Assembly (NCBI GenBank): GCA_900553645.1
Contig: USEE01000069.1
Coordinates: 1 to 7,070, forward strand
Length of the DNA: 7,070 bases
Reading direction: 5' to 3'
Origin: an uncultured Eubacteriales bacterium
GTDB taxonomy: Bacteria > Bacillota_A > Clostridia > Christensenellales > Aristaeellaceae
A program made the position numbers and the translations under genes. Below are positions 1 through 5,666 of the stretch, one piece after another. The notes under the pieces were generated by a model. The model saw only the letters and a list, made by a program, of their open reading frames with translations, did not search any database and had not been told where the DNA came from. How positions within the stretch are numbered: the stretch's first letter is position 1; each line of letters opens with the position of its first letter.

Positions 1-129
1 CACGACCTTCCGTCAAGGTGGCTACACCCCCTTGCGCCGCTTATGCGGCTATCCCTTGTGGACTTGCCGTCCGCAAACGGTTTTGACAAACCGTTTGCCG
101 CCAGCAAGTTTGAAGATTAGACATAAACA
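1..129. other. Hairpin-rich intergenic block, possibly the end of an interspersed repeat
   Basis: No convincing gene is seen here. The block holds three adjacent inverted repeats: CAAGG/CCTTG at 14-18 and 30-34 (with a further GG/CC pair inside), GCCGC/GCGGC at 36-40 and 45-49 around a TTAT loop, and a compound hairpin in which ACTTGC (62-67) pairs with GCAAGT (104-109) around a perfect 11-base stem at 73-83 and 88-98 with a TGAC loop. Two plus-strand frames are open from the window edge (to a TAG at 118-120, and to a TAA just past 140), so the tail of a coding region cannot be excluded. Two simultaneous open frames plus dense dyad symmetry fit a structured non-coding or repeat element better. 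The opening ACCTTCCGTC resembles the ends of dispersed repeats I recall from gut clostridia, but this is memory and not a search. Confidence 0.4.
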
Positions 130-163
130 AATCCTCCGCATGGTCTAAGCCATACGGAGGATT
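120..163 (-). terminator. Rho-independent terminator of the sigma/anti-sigma operon
   Basis: A 14-base inverted repeat (130-143 and 150-163) closes a 6-base loop with a single C/T difference between the arms, which is a G-U wobble in one RNA strand. Read on the minus strand, the hairpin ends in ATT and runs into TGTTTATG, a T-rich tail. It lies 58 bases past the stop of the secreted-protein gene, so it most likely ends that operon. On the plus strand the hairpin is followed by AACTGTTTT, so it may also stop a plus-strand transcript entering from outside the window. Confidence 0.7.
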
Positions 164-220
164 AACTGTTTTACGGACACCCGTCTATCAAGCCGTGCAG
201 ATTTTTTATGCACCCATGGA

Positions 221-1351
221 TCACAGATCCGCGAATCCATACGCCCAAATGAGCCCGCTTTCGTCCACCGATTCATTTGCGACTATTTCGGCGGTTTCGC
301 CCAGTTTGAGCGTCACGTCCTCGCTTGTGCCGTACGCTTCCACGTACCCTGTGCCGTCGACGAACTGGCGGGGGTGCATTATAATTGCGTCGGGCTGCAT
401 GAACATGTAATACACCTTGTATTCGATCTGCCATGCCCAGCGCCCGTCATCCAGCTGCACCGGGTCGTCGGGTATGGTGCCGTACCCGGTCTGTAGCCAG
501 TATACATCTGCCAAATCGTTAAACTCGTATTCCCAGAACGACGCGCCTATGGGCGAGTCGCCGCGCGCCTGCTGCTCGGTTTCGTATATGCGTTCGTACT
601 CTATTTCAAACGACATCGCACTCATATCGGCCTTGTTTATGCGCAGCACGTATCCGTTAAACTGCTTTTCGATGGGCTTGCCGGCTGTCAGCGCCGAGCG
701 CACGTCGCTTGCGCCCATGGTCAGAGGCATGTTCAGTGCGGTGCTGCCGCGCAATGTCAGCGCGCTTTCTTCGGGATAAAACCCGCCGGAATACGCGCCC
801 GTATCGTCGGTAAAGTAGTCGATGGGCACGGCGCTCATGTCGATTTCGTATATCTGCATATCGAGCGTGAACGCGCCGTCGCCGGGCTGAACATGCTCGC
901 ACAGCGTGCCCATGAATCGGCTGTTTATGGTTTCGCCCGGTCGTATCAGGTAGTTCTTCCACGTCAGCCCGCCGCACAGGTCGTACTCTACGCCCGCAAA
1001 TTGCGCGTCAAACTCGCTGGTTTGAACGTAAAGCAGACTGTCGGTTACGTTGGTGGTCTGCCATGTAATTATGGTGGAGTCATCCGTCGCGATGTACTTG
1101 TCCGCCTCTATGTGCAATATACCGTCGTCGCATACCGCGTCGCTTTCCACGACCAGATTGCTCAGCATATTAAGGTACTTCTCGTTGCCTGCGATAAGCG
1201 CGGGCGACCGCATCTCTTCAAATGACGAATCTAACCTGAAATTGCCCAGTATATCGTAAGGCTCGGGCTTTGCGCTTTCGGCCTGCGCAAACGTCGGGCA
1301 CAGGCAGATTAGCGCGGCGCTCAGCGCGCATATCCGTTTTATAATATTCAT
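221..1351 (-). CDS. Secreted protein, soluble paralogue of the anti-sigma sensor domain
   Basis: This 376-residue protein has a clear Sec signal peptide: charged start (MNIIKR), hydrophobic core to about residue 20, and a signal peptidase I site after AQA at 24. No lipobox, other membrane segment or cell-wall anchor is seen, so the mature protein should be released outside the membrane. The family is not recognised by name. Its C-terminal half lines up with the extracellular part of the neighbouring anti-sigma: ADMSAMS (241-247) with ADFSAAS (297-303), then a PDxI motif followed by a proline and arginine (PDAIIMHPR, 320-328) matching PDEIVLVPYR (374-383), with nearly equal spacing (79 versus 77 residues). 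The mature part has cysteines at 74, 126 and 151. It is the third gene of the sigma operon, 21 bases after the anti-sigma, with its own AAGGAGG site. A role in signal sensing or as a decoy is inference. Confidence 0.75.
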   Translation of the reverse strand: MNIIKRICALSAALICLCPTFAQAESAKPEPYDILGNFRLDSSFEEMRSPALIAGNEKYLNMLSNLVVESDAVCDDGILHIEADKYIATDDSTIITWQTTNVTDSLLYVQTSEFDAQFAGVEYDLCGGLTWKNYLIRPGETINSRFMGTLCEHVQPGDGAFTLDMQIYEIDMSAVPIDYFTDDTGAYSGGFYPEESALTLRGSTALNMPLTMGASDVRSALTAGKPIEKQFNGYVLRINKADMSAMSFEIEYERIYETEQQARGDSPIGASFWEYEFNDLADVYWLQTGYGTIPDDPVQLDDGRWAWQIEYKVYYMFMQPDAIIMHPRQFVDGTGYVEAYGTSEDVTLKLGETAEIVANESVDESGLIWAYGFADL

Positions 1352-1368
1352 GACATGTATTCCTCCTT
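1348..1368 (-). promoter_or_regulatory. Ribosome binding site with a two-codon ORF before the real start
   Basis: On the minus strand AAGGAGG occupies 1368-1362. The ATG chosen for the secreted protein is 1351-1349, which leaves 10 bases between the site and the start. A closer ATG at 1356-1354 reads ATG TCA TGA and stops after two codons, its stop overlapping the real start. The signal peptide fits only the downstream ATG, so that start is kept. The minimal ORF could be chance or could tune initiation by termination-reinitiation. Confidence 0.5.
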
Positions 1369-1372
1369 AAAT

Positions 1373-2599
1373 TCATATCTGCCTTGAAGTATCGGCGAGC
1401 GGTATTTTTACGGCTTCATCCTCAAAGTACACGCGCGCGTTGTTTTCAATGCGATAGGGCACAAGTACGATCTCGTCGGGCAGTTCGTTTATGCCGCCCA
1501 GCCGCATTTCGTAATCCAAATATACATTGCCGTCTGAGTCGCGTTCGGAGCTGTACCCGCCGCCCACGGATACGTCGAGCGGCGTGCCGTCTGCCATGCG
1601 CGGCTCGTACCACCGGTACAGCGGGTCGTCGTTTGTCATGGTTATTTCGTCCATGGCGCGCTTGGGGTGCACTTCGAACAGCAGTATCGCGCTGGCGGCG
1701 CTGAAGTCGGCGCGGCGAATAGTAAATGTGTATTCGGAAAAGTCTGCGCTCAGCGGCGCCGCCAGCGCCCTGAGCGTGCCTGCCGACGCGTTGGGATCCA
1801 CGGTAAACTTGACGCGCAGATGCATGACCTCATCCGCAATGCCCATCCGGGAAAGCAGGCTTGCGGGATCGCCATAGTAATCGCCGCCGCAGCCGCGCAG
1901 GTCTGCGCGCATGGTCGGGAAGAACGTGCCGCTGCTGTCGGACACATATATGCTGTCGTTCATGTACGCGGGCATACTGCCGTCCGAAAGCAGGAATGAA
2001 TCCTCGGCGGCGGGCGAATAAGCGCGCACGGGCAGCGCGGGCTTAAGGAAATACGCATCTACGGTCACGTCGAACGGCGCGTCCGGCAGGGTGTCAAAAA
2101 CCAGCTGGCCATAAAACTGCCTTTGTGCGCCGAAGTCGCCGCCCAGCGCGGCAAGCGCATACTCGTCGGGCGCGCTTGCGGTTATGCAGCCGTCCACGCT
2201 TGCCGATATATTGGTAAACGCCAGCGTGTATGCGCCGTCGGGCGCGCCCATGTCGAGGCTTAAATGCAGCTTGTCGCCGTCGATGAGATACTGCTCCGCG
2301 CTCAGCGAGTAGCCGCCCTGAGCATCGCTGGCACCTATGTTTTCTACGGACTCAGCGGCGGCGGGTGAGGGCGATCTGCCGTAAAACAGCATGTCGATAA
2401 GCCCCATATGTGCCGCCGCAAGCGCCATGCCGCCGATCAGCGTAATCGCCGCCAGTGCCGCGATAAGCAGTACGCGTCTAGGCGGCACGCGGCGCGCGGT
2501 TGTTGGACGTGCGCATTCGTCTGGCAGACTGGCCAGCGTGCGCTCGACCATATCGCCGAACGCATCCGGCGTGCGGGGGTATGCGCCGTTTAGCTTCAT
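1373..2599 (-). CDS. Single-pass membrane anti-sigma factor (DUF4179-like)
   Basis: The 408-residue protein has a short cytoplasmic N-terminus (about 1-42), one strong membrane segment (about 43-64) just after an RRVPPRR positive patch, and a long extracytoplasmic region (about 65-408). This topology, with a sigma gene directly upstream and a 4-base ATGA overlap, is that of clostridial and bacillar anti-sigma factors with DUF4179-like domains, which hold an ECF sigma factor at the membrane until a signal releases it. The N-terminal AYPRTPDAFGDMVERTL stretch resembles the sigma-binding end of such proteins. The zinc-binding HxxxCxxC signature of ZAS anti-sigmas is absent (only Cys29 lies in this part). 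An AAGGAGG site sits 7 bases before the ATG inside the sigma gene. The last 110 or so residues resemble the next gene's product. Ligand and release mechanism are unknown. Confidence 0.82.
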   Translation of the reverse strand: MKLNGAYPRTPDAFGDMVERTLASLPDECARPTTARRVPPRRVLLIAALAAITLIGGMALAAAHMGLIDMLFYGRSPSPAAAESVENIGASDAQGGYSLSAEQYLIDGDKLHLSLDMGAPDGAYTLAFTNISASVDGCITASAPDEYALAALGGDFGAQRQFYGQLVFDTLPDAPFDVTVDAYFLKPALPVRAYSPAAEDSFLLSDGSMPAYMNDSIYVSDSSGTFFPTMRADLRGCGGDYYGDPASLLSRMGIADEVMHLRVKFTVDPNASAGTLRALAAPLSADFSEYTFTIRRADFSAASAILLFEVHPKRAMDEITMTNDDPLYRWYEPRMADGTPLDVSVGGGYSSERDSDGNVYLDYEMRLGGINELPDEIVLVPYRIENNARVYFEDEAVKIPLADTSRQI

Positions 2600-3072
2600 A
2601 TGATCTCCTCCTTATCGCCCAGTTGTGCGCGCAATTGCTTTTTGGCCCTCTCCAGCCGCCAGCGCACCTGCGCGGGCGTTATGCGCAGCAGCCGCGCGGT
2701 TTCGCCGATAGAATATCCGGCTATGTACCTAAGCAGCAGCGGCGCACGCAGTTTGCCGTCCAGCGCGCGTATTGCATCGCGCAGATCGGGGTCGGGCGGC
2801 GCAAAGTCGGCAGGTATTTCATTGGTAAGTTCGGATGTGAGCCTGCGCGCCGCGCGTCGGCAAAAGTCGTTTATTACGTTCAGCAATATGCGCGTGAGCC
2901 ATGTATCAAAGTATTCCGCGTGCCTGAGCGAATCGCGCGCCGCCCATCCCTTGAGCAGCGTTTCCTGTACCGCGTCCTGGCAGTCGGCATAACTGCGCAG
3001 CGACAGGTATGCCATGCGGAACAGCTTGTCCTGATTGCGCCTAACGCCCTGCTCAAATTCCGCTTTGGTCAA
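2596..3072 (-). CDS. ECF-family RNA polymerase sigma factor
   Basis: This 158-residue protein has the two-domain layout of group 4 (extracytoplasmic function) sigma factors. Region 2 covers about 12-74, including the DCQDAVQETLLKGW core-binding stretch (30-43) and the YFDTWLTRILLN segment of region 2.3-2.4. A variable linker (about 75-96) leads to region 4 (about 97-150) with a helix-turn-helix at YSIGETARLLRITPAQVRWR (120-139). Regions 1 and 3 are missing, as expected. It would direct RNA polymerase to a small stress regulon, usually including its own promoter, once the overlapping downstream anti-sigma lets go. The start is TTG (3072-3070), chosen because a strong GGAGGTGA site lies four bases upstream. 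The exact ECF group and target promoters cannot be read from the sequence. Confidence 0.93.
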   Translation of the reverse strand: MTKAEFEQGVRRNQDKLFRMAYLSLRSYADCQDAVQETLLKGWAARDSLRHAEYFDTWLTRILLNVINDFCRRAARRLTSELTNEIPADFAPPDPDLRDAIRALDGKLRAPLLLRYIAGYSIGETARLLRITPAQVRWRLERAKKQLRAQLGDKEEII

Positions 3073-3084
3073 GCGATCACCTCC
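3070..3084 (-). promoter_or_regulatory. Ribosome binding site supporting the TTG start of the sigma factor
   Basis: On the minus strand GGAGGTGA at 3084-3077 is an almost complete match to the anti-Shine-Dalgarno complement. It is followed by TCGC and then TTG. This spacing makes TTG the start. A weak start codon with a strong site may keep sigma synthesis low relative to the ATG-started anti-sigma, which is inference. Confidence 0.75.
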
Positions 3085-3098
3085 GGGGGAGATAGTGA

Positions 3099-3112
3099 CA
3101 TTATCGATAATG
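3099..3112. promoter_or_regulatory. Perfect 14-base palindrome, candidate operator
   Basis: CATTATCGATAATG is its own reverse complement and lies with its centre about 33 bases upstream of the sigma start, within the divergent intergenic region. It is AT-rich in a GC-rich neighbourhood. A second inverted repeat (AAGCCG at 3115-3120 and CGGCTT at 3132-3137) lies beside it, so both could instead fold in the sigma leader RNA. No regulator is assigned. Confidence 0.35.
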
Positions 3113-3165
3113 CAAAGCCGGGTATCAAACGCGGCTTCCGATTGTTAGACGATTCACGGCGCGGT

Positions 3166-3195
3166 TTGACTGTGCATAGCAAAACTTTTTTTGAT
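3166..3195 (+). promoter_or_regulatory. Candidate promoter for the nucleotidyltransferase operon
   Basis: TTGACT (3166-3171) matches five of six bases of the housekeeping -35 box. An 18-base spacer leads to TTTGAT (3190-3195), four of six of the -10 box. This would give a leader of about 75 bases that includes the hairpin over the ribosome binding site. No clearly better candidate is seen. A sigma-gene promoter on the opposite strand was looked for, and only a weak CGTCTAA (3151-3145) was found. Confidence 0.3.
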
Positions 3196-3245
3196 TTATC
3201 CTGCCTCCCTGCTCCTGTATGAAAAAATCAAAAATGGAAAAACTA

Positions 3246-3270
3246 CCGGCAGATAAATCTGTCGGAGGAA
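3246..3270 (+). promoter_or_regulatory. Ribosome binding site partly enclosed in a hairpin
   Basis: The ribosome binding site CGGAGGAA (3263-3270) lies 6 bases before the ATG at 3277. Its first CGG is the end of the right arm of an inverted repeat, CCGGCAGA (3246-3253) with TCTGTCGG (3258-3265), which has one G-U pair and a TAAA loop. The stem is 8 pairs with a possible ninth A-T pair at its top. If it forms, ribosome access would be reduced. It is too small for a known riboswitch, so control by a protein, temperature or nothing at all are all possible. Confidence 0.5.
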
Positions 3271-3276
3271 TAAAAA

Positions 3277-5664
3277 ATGAAAGCTGTTATAATGGCCGGC
3301 GGCGAGGGCGCGCGGCTTAGACCCTTGACTTGCGACATGCCCAAGCCCATGATGCCGGTGCTGGACGTGCCGCTTATGGAATACGCGCTCAGGCTGCTCA
3401 GGCGGCACGGCGTGTCAGAGGCCGCCGTTACGCTGGGCTACATGCCGGACTGCGTGCGCGACTGCTTCGGCACGGGCGCGCGGCTGAACATGAAGCTGAA
3501 CTATTATGTGGAGAAACAGCCGCTCGGCACGGCGGGCGGCGTTAAAGCGGCCGCAAAGTTTCTGGATGAGACGTTCATCGTATTGTCGGGCGACGGGCTT
3601 ACCGACTGCGACGTAGGCGCGGCGCTGGACTTCCACCGGCGCAAGGGTGCGGAGATAACCATAGTGCTAAAGCGCGTACCCGTGCCGCTGGAATACGGCG
3701 TAGTGGAGACCGACGCGGGCGGGCGCGTGAAGCGGTTCGTGGAAAAGCCGGGCTGGGGCGAGGTCTTTACCGACACGATAAATACTGGCATATATATAAT
3801 GGAGCCGTCGGTGCTGGACATGATACCCGCGGGCGCGTACGACTTCGGGCGGCAGCTGCTGCCGCGCGCGGTCGAGGAGGGGCGCACAGTGTACGGCTGG
3901 GTAATGGGCGGCTACTGGTGCGATATTGGCGACGCGGCGGCGTATGCTCAGGCAAATTTCGACGCGCTCGCCGGGCGAGTGGACGGGGTATATGAAGCGC
4001 TTGGGCTTAGGGCGCAGAAGGACAGCCTGGGCGAAGGGCTGATCATAATGCCGGGCGCGCATGTTGACCCGCACGCGCACATCACGCCGCCCTGCTTCAT
4101 TGGATGCAACGCCGTAATAGATGCGGGCGCGGAAGTGGGCGAACTGAGCATAATAGGCACGGGCGCTCGCATTGCGGGTCAGGCGGGCATAAAGCACAGC
4201 GTGATAATGCGGGACGCGCACATCGGTCCGGGCGCACAATTGCGCGGCGCGATAGTGGGTCGGAGCGGCGCATTGGGCGAGGGTGCGTGCGTGTACGAGC
4301 AGGGCGTTGTGGGCGACCGTGCCGAACTGGGCGAGCGCGCGGCAATTATGCCGGGCGTGCGCGTGTGGCCGCGAAAGAAGGTCGCGCCCGGCGCGCGGCT
4401 GGAGCAAAATCTGGTATGGGGCGGCGAACGCGGCGCGCTGTTCGGCATACGCGGGGCGCTGCTGGATACGCCGGGTCAGGCGGTGTTGCTGGGTCAGGCA
4501 TACGCCGCATCGGGCGCGCGGGAATGCATAGTCACGCACTCGGCGGGCGGCCGCGCGCAGGCCATGGCGCGCGCGCTCATATCGGGAATGAGCGCACAGG
4601 GCGCGAGGACGTTCGACGCGGGTGAGGCGATAGTGCCCGAACTGCGCGTGCTGGAGGGCCTGATCGGCGCATCGGGCGCGCACATAACCGAAACCGGAGC
4701 GCTGCTGCTTGACGAGCGCGGACTGCCGCCCGACTCCGAACGCGAACGCCGCATAGAGACGCTGTTCATGCGGCAGGACTTTGCAAGGCCGTTTACTCTG
4801 GGCTGTCCCGCGCCCGAACGGGTGGTATTGCCGAGTGACTTTTTCGTAAGGCGCATACTGTGCGAACTGCCCGACGTGGACATGCGCGACGCGCCGGGCG
4901 TAGTGCTTATGTGCGCGCCGGGCGCGGTGCGCGCGCGCGCGGAGAAACTGCTTGCCGGGCTGGGCGCGCCGTTCCGGGTGAGCGAACCGCTCTTGCTTGA
5001 AAATACACTGCGCGCGGGTGAGGTGGGCTTTGCGCCCGACGAAAACGGCGAAACAATGCGCATATGCGACGCAAACGGGATGCTGGGCGAACAGGAACAG
5101 CTTGAATTGATGACGCTTATCGCGCTGGACAACGGCGCGGCAGAGATATGCGTGCCGGTCGGCTCCACGCGCGCGCTGGAGGATGTGGTGGCCTCGCGCG
5201 GCGCGTCGATACGCTACACGCGCCATGCGCCCGCCGAACGGCTGCGCGCGATGCTGGACATAGACACAGCTGAACAGGGTATGTTTCAGGCACGGCTGCA
5301 CTTCAACGCGCTCTTTGCCATGGCGCAGGTGCTCATGCTGATGACGCGCCGCCAACTGCCGCTCAGGACTCTCACCGAGGACTATCCGCGCGTGTACCGG
5401 CGCGCGTCGTCCGTGCCGGTGGCACAGTCGCAGCGCGGGCGGGTCCTGCGCGTACTGCGCGGCATGGAGGCCGAATCGGCCGCCGAGTTCATGGACGGGC
5501 TGTACATGAAGCGCGGCGATGGCTTTGCATGGATAAGCCCGGACGCGCAGGGAGATATGCGCGTGGTGTGCGAGGCGCGCGATAACGACTCGGCGCGCCG
5601 ACTGTGCGACGCGTACATGAAGCGCCTGCGCGAAATACTCAGCGAGCCGGGCGGGGTGATGTGA
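3277..5664 (+). CDS. Sugar-1-phosphate nucleotidyltransferase fused to a degenerate phosphomannomutase-like domain
   Basis: The 795-residue cytoplasmic protein has three parts. Residues 1 to about 235 form an NTP-transferase domain with the nucleotide loop (AGGEGARLRPLT, 7-18), PKPM (22-25), the metal-binding GDG (Asp106), VEKP (155-158), NTGIYI (169-174) and WCDIGD (214-219, Asp216), all apparently intact. Residues about 257-382 are hexapeptide repeats of a left-handed beta-helix. Residues about 389-795 resemble phosphomannomutase/phosphoglucomutase, but the catalytic loop TASHNP reads TETGAL (471-476), the metal loop DxDxDR reads DENGET (588-593) and the phosphate loop RPSGTEP is replaced by SPDAQGD (754-760). 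The fusion and length match known clostridial and cyanobacterial mannose-1-phosphate guanylyltransferase-like proteins. It probably makes an NDP-sugar for envelope polysaccharide; GDP-mannose is likely but not shown. The mutase part is probably regulatory or structural. The stop overlaps the next start. Confidence 0.88.
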   Translation: MKAVIMAGGEGARLRPLTCDMPKPMMPVLDVPLMEYALRLLRRHGVSEAAVTLGYMPDCVRDCFGTGARLNMKLNYYVEKQPLGTAGGVKAAAKFLDETFIVLSGDGLTDCDVGAALDFHRRKGAEITIVLKRVPVPLEYGVVETDAGGRVKRFVEKPGWGEVFTDTINTGIYIMEPSVLDMIPAGAYDFGRQLLPRAVEEGRTVYGWVMGGYWCDIGDAAAYAQANFDALAGRVDGVYEALGLRAQKDSLGEGLIIMPGAHVDPHAHITPPCFIGCNAVIDAGAEVGELSIIGTGARIAGQAGIKHSVIMRDAHIGPGAQLRGAIVGRSGALGEGACVYEQGVVGDRAELGERAAIMPGVRVWPRKKVAPGARLEQNLVWGGERGALFGIRGALLDTPGQAVLLGQAYAASGARECIVTHSAGGRAQAMARALISGMSAQGARTFDAGEAIVPELRVLEGLIGASGAHITETGALLLDERGLPPDSERERRIETLFMRQDFARPFTLGCPAPERVVLPSDFFVRRILCELPDVDMRDAPGVVLMCAPGAVRARAEKLLAGLGAPFRVSEPLLLENTLRAGEVGFAPDENGETMRICDANGMLGEQEQLELMTLIALDNGAAEICVPVGSTRALEDVVASRGASIRYTRHAPAERLRAMLDIDTAEQGMFQARLHFNALFAMAQVLMLMTRRQLPLRTLTEDYPRVYRRASSVPVAQSQRGRVLRVLRGMEAESAAEFMDGLYMKRGDGFAWISPDAQGDMRVVCEARDNDSARRLCDAYMKRLREILSEPGGVM

Positions 5665-5666
5665 TG
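5653..5666 (+). promoter_or_regulatory. Translational coupling junction
   Basis: The nucleotidyltransferase gene ends in TGA (5662-5664), and the next gene's ATG begins on the last base of that stop (5664-5666). A purine-rich GGGGTGAT (5653-5660) inside the upstream gene is a reasonable ribosome binding site. The same frame remains open upstream to an ATG at 5604, but that start would lie 61 bases inside the previous gene and add a non-hydrophobic 20-residue leader, so 5664 is preferred. GTG at 5661 is a possible alternative. Confidence 0.7.

Noticed and set aside
1..120. C-terminal coding tail of a gene entering from the left edge
   Set aside because: A frame is open to a TAG at 118-120, but a second frame is open as well, the sequence is dominated by inverted repeats and the peptide shows no recognisable domain. 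Kept only as a possibility.
3115..3160. An ECF-type autoregulatory promoter for the sigma gene
   Set aside because: CGTCTAA is present on the minus strand at 3151-3145, but no TGAAAC-like -35 element lies at the required 16-17 base spacing; the nearest AAAC is too close. Too weak to annotate.
2500..3222. A 240-codon plus-strand open frame opposite the sigma factor and the start of the anti-sigma
   Set aside because: It is the shadow of two well-supported minus-strand genes, has no good ribosome binding site and shows no recognisable domain.
5604..5663. Upstream extension of the membrane-protein gene to the ATG at 5604
   Set aside because: It lies wholly within the preceding gene, and the added 20 residues are charged. 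The ATG at 5664 has a ribosome binding site, overlaps the upstream stop and starts directly before the first membrane segment.
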